From Syntrophaceae bacterium (GTDB lineage Bacteria > Desulfobacterota > Syntrophia > Syntrophales > Smithellaceae): a DNA stretch of 64,000 nt. The translations under genes were made by a program, and so were the position numbers. The stretch is from NCBI GenBank assembly GCA_018056765.1, contig JAGPFA010000001.1, forward strand, positions 272,370 through 336,369, in the 5' to 3' direction. How positions within the stretch are numbered: the stretch's first letter is position 1; each line of letters begins with the position of its first letter. A model generated the notes under the pieces. That model was not told the origin of the DNA, searched no databases, and was given only the letters and a program-made list of their open reading frames with translations. Positions 19,286-27,770 of this stretch are shown here, piece by piece.

Positions 19286-20607
19286 CGCTCTCCCTCCTGA
19301 ACCAGCCCTTCGCGCTCAACATCCTTAATATTGGCCCGGCTTTCAATAAAGTCAAACACCTTTTTCTGCATGAGTTCGCTTTTGATTGTGCCCATGCGCT
19401 CCTCATCTTCGTATGCATGTTTAACAACTTCATATTCTGTATGATAGTTTTCAGCTATCATTTTAATATGATTATCAATTTCCTCATCGGTGACAACAAT
19501 GTCTTCTTTTTCGGCGATTTTTTTGACCAACAGAAAAGCCTTTACGGTTTTCAAGGCTTCCGGTTTGAACTGGTCGTATAATTTAAAACTGAAATCCATG
19601 GCGCTTGCTTCATCCATACCGGCTGATCTCATTCTTTTTTGAGTGTCAGCCATCATATAGAAAATCTGCCTTTCCAACAGCGTGGACGGCACTTCAAATT
19701 CGTTGGCCGCCAAAAGGGCTTCCATTATTTTCTCCTGCAGGGCTGCACTGCTTTGGCGCTTTGCCTGTTCCTCCAGCGTCTGGCGCACATCGCTTTTCAA
19801 GTCTTCCAGCGAATTATACTTATCAAAATTCTTTATGAACTCTTCATCAAGTTCCGGTAGTTTTTGTTCTTTGATGCCTTTGAGTGTAACAGTAAAAACA
19901 GCCTCTTTACCAGCTATTTTCTCTTCGCGATAGTCGGCAGGAAAAGTCAGACTGAATTCCTTTTTCTGGTTAACCGTCATCCCTTGAAGCTCCTCCTCGA
20001 AGCCCGGCACAAAGCGTTTGGAGCCCAGCTCGAGCAAATAATCAGTTCCTTTCATTTCCGGAGGAGCTTCGCCGTCGACCGTTCCGGCAAAATCCATCAT
20101 AACAAAATCACCCATGCAGGCCGGACGCTCTTCGGTTATGTCCTGCATGGTGGAAAACATCTTACGTATTTCGGTCAGGCGTCTTTCCATGTCTTTTTCG
20201 GATATGGTGATATTGATTCTTTCCAGTTCAAGACCTGAATATCCCTGTGGCTCAAAGGCCGGCTCGGTTTCAAAAGAGGCGCTGAAAGAAAAACTGTCAT
20301 TTTCCTTTAATCCGCCCTGTTCGATTTCCGGCCTCGAAAGAGTGACAATCCCCCTGTTATCGAGTTCCTGCCAGTAATACTTATTGACCACGTTGGTAAT
20401 CACCTCATTCTCCGCATCTTCCTTAAAGTATGTCTCAAGCATTTTTCGGGGGACCTTGCCCTGTCGAAAGCCTTTAATTTTTGCTTTTTTCCCGATATCT
20501 CGATAAACATTATCGAGCTCATCTTTGATAAACGGCCAGGGTACTTCAAAAGAAATTTTCTTTTTTACCTGGCTTAAATCCTCTACTTTTACAGAAAGTT
20601 CATCCAC
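19282..20607 (-). CDS. tig: Trigger factor
   Basis: A ribosome-bound chaperone and prolyl isomerase of about 441 residues. The N-terminal ribosome-docking part ([13 protein letters not shown]) is followed by an FKBP-type domain ([14 protein letters not shown]) and a long helical C-terminal domain. The open frame extends upstream through the tRNA-Leu gene, but those codons are only tRNA sequence. Two real starts are possible: GTG 20607, which has AGGGG ten bases upstream, and ATG 20628, which has no ribosome site. I prefer 20607. It begins about 50 bases after tRNA-Leu with no terminator between, so they are probably one transcript. Confidence 0.95.
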   Translation of the reverse strand: MDELSVKVEDLSQVKKKISFEVPWPFIKDELDNVYRDIGKKAKIKGFRQGKVPRKMLETYFKEDAENEVITNVVNKYYWQELDNRGIVTLSRPEIEQGGLKENDSFSFSASFETEPAFEPQGYSGLELERINITISEKDMERRLTEIRKMFSTMQDITEERPACMGDFVMMDFAGTVDGEAPPEMKGTDYLLELGSKRFVPGFEEELQGMTVNQKKEFSLTFPADYREEKIAGKEAVFTVTLKGIKEQKLPELDEEFIKNFDKYNSLEDLKSDVRQTLEEQAKRQSSAALQEKIMEALLAANEFEVPSTLLERQIFYMMADTQKRMRSAGMDEASAMDFSFKLYDQFKPEALKTVKAFLLVKKIAEKEDIVVTDEEIDNHIKMIAENYHTEYEVVKHAYEDEERMGTIKSELMQKKVFDFIESRANIKDVEREGLVQEGER

Positions 20608-20658
20608 TTTAGTATATCCCCTTGTCATGTTAATGATTTTTGGCTCAACCTGTTCAAC

Positions 20659-20745
20659 TGGTGCGAGAGAGGGGACTTGAACCCCTATCCGCTGGGGCGG
20701 GCTGGATCCTAAGTCCAGTGCGTCTGCCAATTCCGCCACTCTCGC
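20659..20745 (-). tRNA. tRNA-Leu (TAG)
   Basis: An 87-base class II tRNA on the minus strand with a long variable arm. The acceptor GCGAGAG pairs with CTCTCGC, the discriminator is A and CCA is encoded. The anticodon loop ACTTAGGAT gives TAG for Leu. It lies 11 bases or so after a strong promoter and leads into tig. Confidence 0.97.
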
Positions 20746-20762
20746 ATTCCGATAACTTACTG

Positions 20763-20790
20763 TTTATATATACGTTCCATGAAATGTCAA
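20763..20790 (-). promoter_or_regulatory. Strong sigma-70-type promoter for tRNA-Leu and tig operon
   Basis: TTGACA at 20790-20785, a 16-base spacer and TATAAA at 20768-20763 on the minus strand. The predicted start falls some 10 bases before tRNA-Leu. With no terminator after the tRNA, it probably also drives tig-clpP-clpX. Confidence 0.72.
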
Positions 20791-20977
20791 TGCGGATTAT
20801 CACTCCTTTTGATCACCTGTTCAACAAGTCAAACCGATTTGCCCGACACCCTGTAAATGATAATTATTGTTAATGCAAGAAAAACATAGGTTCTTTGAAC
20901 ACATAATTGATATTTTTTGCCGGTTGATGTGTTTCGCCAATAGCGGGATGAAATTAAGGTGATTGCAGAAGTTAAGA

Positions 20978-21054
20978 TGGTCGGGGCGAGTGGATTTGAA
21001 CCACCGGCCCTCTGAACCCCATTCAGATACGCTACCAGACTGCGCCACGCCCCG
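20978..21054 (-). tRNA. tRNA-Pro (GGG)
   Basis: A 77-base cloverleaf on the minus strand. The acceptor CGGGGCG pairs with CGCCCCG, the discriminator is A and CCA is encoded. The anticodon arm TCTGA-ATGGGGT-TCAGA gives GGG for Pro. A second tRNA-Pro (TGG) lies at 42.3 kb. Confidence 0.96.
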
Positions 21055-21079
21055 ACACATTGTGTGCAAAGTGTTGATG

Positions 21080-21108
21080 GCATTACCACTATCGCCAAAC
21101 CATGTCAA
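21080..21108 (-). promoter_or_regulatory. Sigma-70-type promoter for tRNA-Pro (GGG)
   Basis: TTGACA at 21108-21103, a 17-base spacer, and a weaker TAATGC at 21085-21080, about 25 bases before the tRNA. Confidence 0.5.
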
Positions 21109-21262
21109 GCGTAAACAAATCGGGAAAAATGCTCTGCGGTGACCGGCGCACTAAAGAGATTTCCTGGAATCTCCGATACACCTGCAAGCGGAAAAGTTTT
21201 GTCGCCAGACATAGAAGCATAATTTTCTTGAAGTATTTTGTTAAATAAAGTAGTAGCTGGTT

Positions 21263-21889
21263 ATGATTTTAAAGAAGATAAAAGATCAGAAAAAAAATAA
21301 CCGGCTGTTTGTGGCCAGGTTGTTGTGTGCCTTCTTGTTTTTATTGTTTTGCCCTGCCCTGACTTCGCATGCTGATATTTTCCAGTACGAGGACGAAGAG
21401 GGTGTCCTTCATATTACAAATGTACCCTCCAACCCCAACGCGAAATATATCCTGGTAATGAAAGAAAAAAGGGTGCGATTTAACAAAAGAATCGATATTA
21501 ACAAATACGATGACATCATTACCCGCGTAGCCCGTGAAAACGGTCTGGAGGCAGCACTCATCAAAGCCGTCATCCGGGCGGAATCAAATTTCGATAACGA
21601 AGCACGCTCTCATAAAGGTGCCGAAGGTCTTATGCAGTTAATGCCCCAGACGGCAGCCGCCCTCAACGTAAAAAATGTCTACCACCCTTCTGACAACATT
21701 GAAGGAGGCGCCCGCTACCTGCGCTATCTTTTAAATCTGTACAGAGGGGACATAAATCTGGCCCTGGCCGCCTACAACGCAGGCGAGACAGCAGTGGCCA
21801 AATACGGCAACACAGTGCCGCCTTACCGCGAAACAGTTAATTATATAAAGCGTGTCATGACTTTTTATGAACAGCTCACCAAATCGTAA
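21263..21889 (+). CDS. Exported lytic transglycosylase, Slt domain with N-terminal DUF4124
   Basis: A 208-residue periplasmic murein hydrolase. A signal peptide (about residues 15-38, ending near SHADI) precedes a short DUF4124-like segment (FQYEDEEGVLHITNVPS). The Slt domain follows with the catalytic Glu in VIRAESNF, the GAEGLMQLMPQTA block and the AAYNAGE motif. It is much smaller than the MltD-like protein at 9-11 kb, so the two likely have separate roles in cell-wall turnover. It is a single gene, divergent from tRNA-Pro and convergent with the comEA-like gene. Confidence 0.93.
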   Translation: MILKKIKDQKKNNRLFVARLLCAFLFLLFCPALTSHADIFQYEDEEGVLHITNVPSNPNAKYILVMKEKRVRFNKRIDINKYDDIITRVARENGLEAALIKAVIRAESNFDNEARSHKGAEGLMQLMPQTAAALNVKNVYHPSDNIEGGARYLRYLLNLYRGDINLALAAYNAGETAVAKYGNTVPPYRETVNYIKRVMTFYEQLTKS

Positions 21890-21901
21890 GCTCCAGGTTA
21901 T

Positions 21902-22441
21902 CTATTCTTCAACATAAAGATATTTTTTCAAATGAGATAATTTTTTCTCACCAATCCCTCTTATTTCTCTCAGTCGGTCAAGGTTTTGTATCCGTCCCTT
22001 CTCTTTGCGATACTTAACAATAAGAGCGGAAGTTTTTTGACCGATTCCCGGAATCAAAATCAAATCTTCATCCCGGGCCAGATTGACATCCAATGGCAGT
22101 CCCAGAGCCAGTCTTTGGGCAGCCTTCATCTGTTGTGCAACCACTGTGCCCCCGGGCGTCACCCGGAGACTTGTCCCGTTTTTAATCGTAAAGTTGTCCT
22201 GCGGGTCACAGTGCAATCCGATATCGCCGAGCAACCGGCAGGCGCTCGTCGCGGGCGGAACGTAATAAATGCCCGCTGCATCTGCCGCATCTATAACCTC
22301 GACAACTGACAAATCCGGCGAGCTGTTTGCCCAAACAGGAATGTCGTTTACCGGCAATCGGGAAGTCAAAAATAAAAAAAGGGGAATTAACGCCAGGCCG
22401 ACGCACACGGTGACGGTTCCCCTTACTTGTTGAGCGAACAT
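21902..22441 (-). CDS. ComEA-like helix-hairpin-helix protein
   Basis: A 179-residue protein with one N-terminal membrane segment (about 10-28), a poorly conserved middle, and a C-terminal double helix-hairpin-helix (ILIPGIGQKTSALI and IRGIGEKKLSHL). Such domains bind DNA without sequence preference. ComEA binds incoming DNA during transformation, but many relatives with this layout have no proven competence role. The start used is ATG 22441, just after lysC; an ATG at 22477 would overlap lysC by 32 bases without a better ribosome site. Confidence 0.8.
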   Translation of the reverse strand: MFAQQVRGTVTVCVGLALIPLFLFLTSRLPVNDIPVWANSSPDLSVVEVIDAADAAGIYYVPPATSACRLLGDIGLHCDPQDNFTIKNGTSLRVTPGGTVVAQQMKAAQRLALGLPLDVNLARDEDLILIPGIGQKTSALIVKYRKEKGRIQNLDRLREIRGIGEKKLSHLKKYLYVEE

Positions 22442-22445
22442 GACT

Positions 22446-23666
22446 TCACTTTTTTCTTGTGAGCTGAAAAGCCTCATGGAGTGCCGTTACGGCAAGCTCC
22501 GTGTATTTTCTTTGAATTACGCATGATATTTTTATCTCCGAAGTGCTGATCATCATAATGTTTATTCCTTCATCGGCAAGGGCTTTAAACATTTTTGCCG
22601 CCACGCCGGAATGACTGACCATGCCAACGCCTATAATGGAAACCTTGGCCACATCATCATTGACTTCCACTTTTTTGGCGCCGATTTCTTTGGCCGCCGC
22701 CTCGACAATTTTATAAGCCTGTTTTGCATCCTTCTTGGCCACGGTAAATGTCAGATCAGTGTGGCCCTGGGCGCTGATGTTCTGAATGATCATGTCCACA
22801 CTGATATTATGCTCTGATAAAGGTGTGAAAAGTTCAGCGGCGACGCCCGGCTTGTCCGGTATGTGGATGACCGTAATTTTGGCCTGGTCACGATCGTAGG
22901 TAATCCCTGAGAGCACTTCTTTTTCCATTTGCTTATCCTCCTTAGTGACAAGTGTTCCGCCTTTATCGGAAAAACTCGACCTGACATAAACGGGAACATT
23001 ATATTTCTGGGCCATCTCAACGGAGCGCGGCTGCAGCACCTTGGCACCTGTCATGGCCATCTCCAGCATTTCTTCATAAGATATTTTTTCGAGTCTTCTT
23101 GCTTTTGGACACAGGGCCGGATCGGCCATATACACCCCGTCCACATCGGTGTAAATGTCACAGCGCATGGCATTGAGCGCTGCCGCCAGTGCCACCGCGC
23201 TGGTGTCTGAGCCGCCACGCCCGAGCGTCGTGATGTTATTATCTTCATCTATGCCCTGAAAACCGGCAACGATCACAACCTTGCCCTCTTTCAGCTCCCT
23301 GCCGATAATGTCGGTTCCGACCTTTGATATTCTGGCCTTCTGATAGCTATTATCCGTGACGATCGGAACCTGAAAACCAAGAAACGACCTGGCAGGGTAA
23401 CCCATGGCGTTGAGAACAATCGACAGGAGGGAGATCGTCACCTGTTCACCGGTGGAGATAAGTGAATCATATTCCCGCTCATCCGGTACCTCCGCCGCTG
23501 AATTGGCCAGATCAATCAGCCTGTTTGTTTCTCCCGCCATGGCGGACAGAACCACGACCACTTCATGGCCTGCTTTTTTTTCCCTGATGACTTTTTGTGC
23601 CACGTTTTTTATCTTTTCGACATTGGCCACCGATGTTCCGCCAAACTTCTGGACAATCAGACCCAT
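22446..23666 (-). CDS. lysC: Aspartate kinase
   Basis: A 406-residue enzyme that phosphorylates aspartate, the first step to lysine, threonine, methionine and diaminopimelate. The N-terminal kinase domain begins with VQKFGGTSV and has GRGGSDTSA. Two ACT domains follow (from about residue 265; VIHIPDKPGVAAE and VSIIGVGMVSHSG), which usually give feedback inhibition by lysine and/or threonine. It follows tsaE by 2 bases. The clear SD-like stretch inside the gene before MEKEVLSGI (near 22931) could allow a separate regulatory subunit, as in Bacillus, but this is only a possibility. Confidence 0.96.
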   Translation of the reverse strand: MGLIVQKFGGTSVANVEKIKNVAQKVIREKKAGHEVVVVLSAMAGETNRLIDLANSAAEVPDEREYDSLISTGEQVTISLLSIVLNAMGYPARSFLGFQVPIVTDNSYQKARISKVGTDIIGRELKEGKVVIVAGFQGIDEDNNITTLGRGGSDTSAVALAAALNAMRCDIYTDVDGVYMADPALCPKARRLEKISYEEMLEMAMTGAKVLQPRSVEMAQKYNVPVYVRSSFSDKGGTLVTKEDKQMEKEVLSGITYDRDQAKITVIHIPDKPGVAAELFTPLSEHNISVDMIIQNISAQGHTDLTFTVAKKDAKQAYKIVEAAAKEIGAKKVEVNDDVAKVSIIGVGMVSHSGVAAKMFKALADEGINIMMISTSEIKISCVIQRKYTELAVTALHEAFQLTRKK

Positions 23667-23668
23667 AC

Positions 23669-24151
23669 TTAAACCTCCCTCTTTATATCTCCAACGAGGT
23701 GCCGGATTTTTTCCTCCGGTCCCTTGAAGCTGATATTTCTTGTATTTTCATCAACATAGCAAAAATCAACAATAACTGCCTCCGGCGGCAGGGCATCGGC
23801 GATTTTATCCGCCCACTCAATAACAGCCACACCGCTTCCCGATACATATTCATCATAGCCCAGTTCATCGAGCTCTGAGGGGTGATTCAGACGGTAAACA
23901 TCAAAATGATAGAGCCGGCAGCGCCCCGGATATTCATTGACCAGAGTAAAGGTGGGACTGGCCACCGTGTAATCTTCATGGACACCCAGACCGCGCGCCA
24001 GTCCCGCGGCAAAACATGTTTTCCCCGCACCAAGTTCTCCGCAAAGGGCGAAAACATCACCGGCTCCGGCTTTCATGCCGACGAAACAGCCTAAGGCAAA
24101 GGTCTCTTCAGGGTTTCCGGTTTGTGTTTGAAAAAGAACGTCACCTGCCAT
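23669..24151 (-). CDS. tsaE: tRNA threonylcarbamoyladenosine biosynthesis ATPase TsaE
   Basis: A 160-residue P-loop ATPase that works with TsaB and TsaD to make t6A at position 37 of ANN-decoding tRNAs. Walker A is GELGAGKT, and the family's YTVASPTFTLVNEY and LYHFDVYRL blocks are present. Length is normal. It sits between acpS and lysC on the minus strand. TsaB and TsaD are not in the window. Confidence 0.95.
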   Translation of the reverse strand: MAGDVLFQTQTGNPEETFALGCFVGMKAGAGDVFALCGELGAGKTCFAAGLARGLGVHEDYTVASPTFTLVNEYPGRCRLYHFDVYRLNHPSELDELGYDEYVSGSGVAVIEWADKIADALPPEAVIVDFCYVDENTRNISFKGPEEKIRHLVGDIKREV

Positions 24152-24181
24152 AAAACGCCGCTGAAACTATCATTATTGTCA

Positions 24182-24559
24182 TCATTTTTCCAGCACAACC
24201 ATTGCCTGTGCGTAATTTTTTGTATGAGTGACGCTCAGGTGGATTTGTCTGACCCCGGCTTTACGAATGTGCCTCAAAGCCTCGCCATGCAGTCTGAGCA
24301 ACGGTTTTCCCCCTTGTTCATTTACGACCTCAATATCCAGCATTTGAACCCCCCTGCCCATACCGGTGCCAATTGCTTTGAGGAAGGATTCTTTGGCGGC
24401 AAATCTCGCGCCATAGTGGATTGCCGAGTGCCGATGCCGGCCGCAGTAAGCGATTTCTCCGGGTGTGAAAACTCTTGTTAGAAACTTATCGCCCCACTTG
24501 GCGATAATTTTTTCCATACGATCATTCTCCACAAGGTCAATACCTGTACCGTAAATCAT
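24182..24559 (-). CDS. acpS: Holo-[acyl-carrier-protein] synthase
   Basis: A 125-residue enzyme that moves 4'-phosphopantetheine from CoA to acyl carrier protein. The conserved Asp of GIDLVE and Glu of RFAAKESFLKA bind magnesium, and the LSVTHTKNYA end is typical. It works downstream of CoA synthesis, for which panB and coaD are also in this window. It follows folP by 9 bases and precedes tsaE by 30. Confidence 0.96.
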   Translation of the reverse strand: MIYGTGIDLVENDRMEKIIAKWGDKFLTRVFTPGEIAYCGRHRHSAIHYGARFAAKESFLKAIGTGMGRGVQMLDIEVVNEQGGKPLLRLHGEALRHIRKAGVRQIHLSVTHTKNYAQAMVVLEK

Positions 24560-24568
24560 GGCTTTATC

Positions 24569-25768
24569 CTAGGAGCGCACGATGGCATCCGTCATCATGG
24601 CCACTTTTTTCATGGCCGCCACATCATGCACACGGACAATGTCACATCCCCTTAAAATGGAAGCAGCGACAGTGGCAGCCGTTCCTTCGAGCCTCTCTGT
24701 CGGGGCACAGTTCGTAATGCTGCCGATAAAAGCTTTACGCGATGTTCCGATAAGCAAAGGCAGGCCAAGGGACTTAAATTCATTTAACTTATTGATAATC
24801 CGGCAGTTATCCTCAAACGTCTTGCCAAAACCAATCCCCGGGTCCAAGGCTATACTCTCTCTGTCAATACCGGCGGCACACGCCTTTTCATAGCTGCTTT
24901 TGAGATAGTCAATAATCTCACCAATCAGATCCCTGTAGGTAAGATCACCGGTCTGCATGGTTTTTGGTGTACCCCTCATATGCATTAAAACCAGCCCCGC
25001 CCCTTTTTCAGACACAACCTCCGCCATCTTCTCGTCATTGTTCAATGCCGTGATATCATAGACTATTTCAGCACCGGCACACAGAGCTGCCCTGGCTACC
25101 GACGCTTTTGTGGTATCTACCGATACGACCGCTTTTAACCTGCCCTGTAGCCCGTCGAGCACAGGCATCAGCCTGTCCATTTCTTCCTCGGCCGTGAGAG
25201 GCTTTGCACCGGGCCTGGATGACTCGGCACCGATATCAACAATATCGGCCCCTTCCTCCTCCATCTGCACGGCACGTTCGATGGCTTTTTGTGTGTCAAA
25301 GTAAAGGTTGCCATCCGAAAACGAATCGGGGGTTACATTGAGCACACCCATGATAAGTGTTTTTTCTCCAAGCGAGATTTCACGACTGGTTGTCCTGAAA
25401 ACACGATGCTTGAGGTCAATGCCGGCAAGCAGAATTTCAAGCTCACGGGCAACCGCTTCCAGTCCGAAAGGCTGTTTTTTGAGTTTCTCCGGCAGTGCAC
25501 TAAGCTGCTTTAATGTCCCCATGAGCAAAACATCCGTCCGGTCGATCGAGCAGGCCACAGTCCCCCTGGCAACGGCCGCATCAGCCCCAAGCGATAACAT
25601 TTCCTGTTTAAGAATATTTGCCACCTTACATTGTCGTGCGGTCAGAAGTATATTAAGATGTCTTGTCTTTTGTGACATCGCTGTGACACCATAGGGATCC
25701 ACGCCTATTTTTTTCAATATTTCAAGCGCTTCAATTTGATTGTTTATCCTGACAATTCTCAATTTCAC
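24569..25768 (-). CDS. folP: Dihydropteroate synthase with N-terminal extension
   Basis: A 399-residue protein. The C-terminal 265 residues are a standard DHPS barrel that joins p-aminobenzoate to hydroxymethyl-dihydropterin: LIMGVLNVTPDSFSDG, DIGAESSRPG, and the late KAFIGSI. About 135 residues before the barrel form an extra domain (GVDPYGVTAMSQKT, LGADAAVARG) also seen, as I recall, in long FolP proteins of anaerobes; its role is unknown to me. The start is GTG 25768, and the next ATG is residue 31. A terminator-like hairpin lies just upstream, so folP probably has its own promoter or is attenuated from ftsH. Confidence 0.93.
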   Translation of the reverse strand: MKLRIVRINNQIEALEILKKIGVDPYGVTAMSQKTRHLNILLTARQCKVANILKQEMLSLGADAAVARGTVACSIDRTDVLLMGTLKQLSALPEKLKKQPFGLEAVARELEILLAGIDLKHRVFRTTSREISLGEKTLIMGVLNVTPDSFSDGNLYFDTQKAIERAVQMEEEGADIVDIGAESSRPGAKPLTAEEEMDRLMPVLDGLQGRLKAVVSVDTTKASVARAALCAGAEIVYDITALNNDEKMAEVVSEKGAGLVLMHMRGTPKTMQTGDLTYRDLIGEIIDYLKSSYEKACAAGIDRESIALDPGIGFGKTFEDNCRIINKLNEFKSLGLPLLIGTSRKAFIGSITNCAPTERLEGTAATVAASILRGCDIVRVHDVAAMKKVAMMTDAIVRS

Positions 25769-25797
25769 TCACCGGTGGAGGTAATTCCTTTTCAAAA

Positions 25798-25843
25798 TAA
25801 AACAGGCATCGCGAAAGGACAAACCCCGACATGCCTGTTTTTC
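25798..25843 (-). terminator. Intrinsic terminator between ftsH and folP
   Basis: AACAGGCAT at 25801-25809 pairs with ATGCCTGTT at 25831-25839, loop about 21 bases. On the minus strand the stem is followed by TTTTATTTT. It lies after the ftsH stop and 30 bases before the folP start, and could end ftsH transcription or attenuate folP. Confidence 0.75.
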
Positions 25844-25905
25844 TTTAAATACCGCCCGCACAACAATAACGAACAGGCCGCGACGGATGCAGCCGACGTT
25901 ATCTG

Positions 25906-27717
25906 TCAGGCTTGTGACAGATGCTCCGGCGGCAAAGCGCTGCCGATTATTTCATCAATTTCCGCCGCGTTGAGAACTTCCTTATCGAGCAGTTCCTGTG
26001 ACATACGGTGAAGTATTTCGATATGCTCGGTCAAAAGATTGATTGCACGGTCGTAGTTGCGTTTAACAATTGCGACAACTTCCTCGTCAATTTTCCTGGC
26101 TGTTTCCTCGCTGTAATCCTTATGAGTGGCAAACTCACGACCCAAAAAGATCTGCTCTTCTTTCTTCCCGTAGCTGAGCGGCCCCATCGTCGGGCTCATG
26201 CCCCATTCGCACACCATCTTCCTGGCCAGGTTCGTGACCCTTTCAATGTCGTTGCCGGCACCGGTGGTGAAATCTTTAAGGACCAGTTCTTCCGCCGCTC
26301 GTCCGCCCAGCAAAACTGCTATATTGCCTTCCAGGTAGCTGCTGGGATAGGTATGCTTTTCATCTATCGGCAACTGCTGGGTCAGCCCCAGCGCCCTGCC
26401 CCTCGGGATGATGGTGACCTTATGGATTGGGTCTGTGCCCGGAATGAGTCTGGCCACCAGCGTATGGCCTGCCTCATGATAGGCGGTGTTTCGCTTTTCC
26501 GTTTCGCTGATTACGAGACTTCTTCTTTCCGAGCCCATCAGAACCTTGTCTTTGGCAAATTCAAAATCCGCCATCGTCACTTTGTCTTTATTCATGCGGG
26601 CGGCATTGAGAACCGCCTCATTGACCACGTTTTCAATATCGGCCCCGGATGTACCGGGGGTGCCGCGCGCCAAAACCGCATAATCAACATCGTCCGCCAG
26701 CGGCGCCTTCCGCCCGTGAACCTCAAAGATCATCTCGCGTCCTTTGACGTCAGGCAGGGGCACCACCACCTGTCTGTCGAAACGTCCCGGTCTCAAGAGC
26801 GCCGGATCGAGCACGTCCGGCCTGTTTGTCGCCGACACCAGTATCACACCTTCGTTTGATTCAAAGCCGTCCATCTCGACGAGCAACTGATTGAGGGTCT
26901 GCTCTCTTTCGTCGTGTCCGCCGCCCAAACCGGCGCCACGGTGCCTTCCCACGGCATCGATTTCGTCAATAAAGATGATGCATGGTGCGTTTTTCTTCGC
27001 CTGACTGAACAGATCCCGAACACGTGAGGCTCCCACACCGACGAACATCTCCACGAAATCCGATCCGCTGATGCTCAAAAATGGAACATCAGCCTCACCG
27101 GCAATAGCCCTGGCCAGGAGTGTTTTACCGGTACCAGGGGGACCGACAAGCAAAAGCCCTTTGGGAATGCGCCCGCCCAGCCTTGTATATTTTTTCGGGT
27201 CTCTGAGAAAATCGATGACTTCTTCCAGTTCCGCTTTGGCCTCGTCGATTCCGGCTACATCGTTAAAAGTCACCTTTTTTGATTTGTCCGTAATCAGGCG
27301 AGCCCGGCTTTTACCGAAGGACATAGCCTTACCGCCGCCGGCCTGCATCTGGCGCATGAAAAAAATCCACACACCAATGAGCAAAAGCATCGGAAACCAC
27401 GATACAAAGATCATGTACCAGGGATTTTCTTCCGGCGGTTTGGCCGTTATTTTAACTTTCTTTTCCCGGAACATCGCCACCAGACCGTCATCTTTCGGGG
27501 CATAAGCCTTAAACATGCTTCCATTGGTGAGCTTCCCGTTTATGGCATATCCCTGGATGGTGACTTCAGTTATTTCCCCATTTTCCAGATAGGACAACAT
27601 TTCCGTGTAATTTATCTCTTTCGTGCCGGGCTTTTGCTGATTGAAAAGCTGCCACACCAGAAGAAATACAAGAAGCACTGTCAGCACAAGTGCGATATTT
27701 TTTTGAAATTGGTTCAA
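25906..27717 (-). CDS. ftsH: ATP-dependent zinc metalloprotease FtsH
   Basis: A 603-residue membrane AAA+ protease that removes damaged membrane proteins and some regulators. Two N-terminal membrane helices (about 7-24 and 103-123) flank a periplasmic domain. Walker A is GPPGTGKT, Walker B is IIFIDEIDA, and the second region of homology has RPGRFDRQV. The zinc site is HEAGH. The start is TTG 27717, seven bases after AAGGAG. It follows tilS by 53 bases, a common pairing (tilS-ftsH). Confidence 0.97.
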   Translation of the reverse strand: MNQFQKNIALVLTVLLVFLLVWQLFNQQKPGTKEINYTEMLSYLENGEITEVTIQGYAINGKLTNGSMFKAYAPKDDGLVAMFREKKVKITAKPPEENPWYMIFVSWFPMLLLIGVWIFFMRQMQAGGGKAMSFGKSRARLITDKSKKVTFNDVAGIDEAKAELEEVIDFLRDPKKYTRLGGRIPKGLLLVGPPGTGKTLLARAIAGEADVPFLSISGSDFVEMFVGVGASRVRDLFSQAKKNAPCIIFIDEIDAVGRHRGAGLGGGHDEREQTLNQLLVEMDGFESNEGVILVSATNRPDVLDPALLRPGRFDRQVVVPLPDVKGREMIFEVHGRKAPLADDVDYAVLARGTPGTSGADIENVVNEAVLNAARMNKDKVTMADFEFAKDKVLMGSERRSLVISETEKRNTAYHEAGHTLVARLIPGTDPIHKVTIIPRGRALGLTQQLPIDEKHTYPSSYLEGNIAVLLGGRAAEELVLKDFTTGAGNDIERVTNLARKMVCEWGMSPTMGPLSYGKKEEQIFLGREFATHKDYSEETARKIDEEVVAIVKRNYDRAINLLTEHIEILHRMSQELLDKEVLNAAEIDEIIGSALPPEHLSQA

Positions 27718-27770
27718 TATTTTTCTCCTTAAACTCGTTTGTCGACCTTTATAATAATATCCGTATTAAC

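Noticed and set aside
20640-20739. N-terminal extension of trigger factor through tRNA-Leu
   Set aside because: The extra codons are tRNA-Leu sequence read in frame. Real starts with better context lie at 20607 or 20628.
20821-21108. Two overlapping minus-strand open frames around tRNA-Pro(GGG)
   Set aside because: They run through the tRNA and its promoter; the translations match nothing recognisable.
26008-26859. A 283-codon plus-strand open frame antisense to ftsH
   Set aside because: It is the mirror of the ftsH coding frame. ftsH is complete and conserved there, and the translation looks like no protein.
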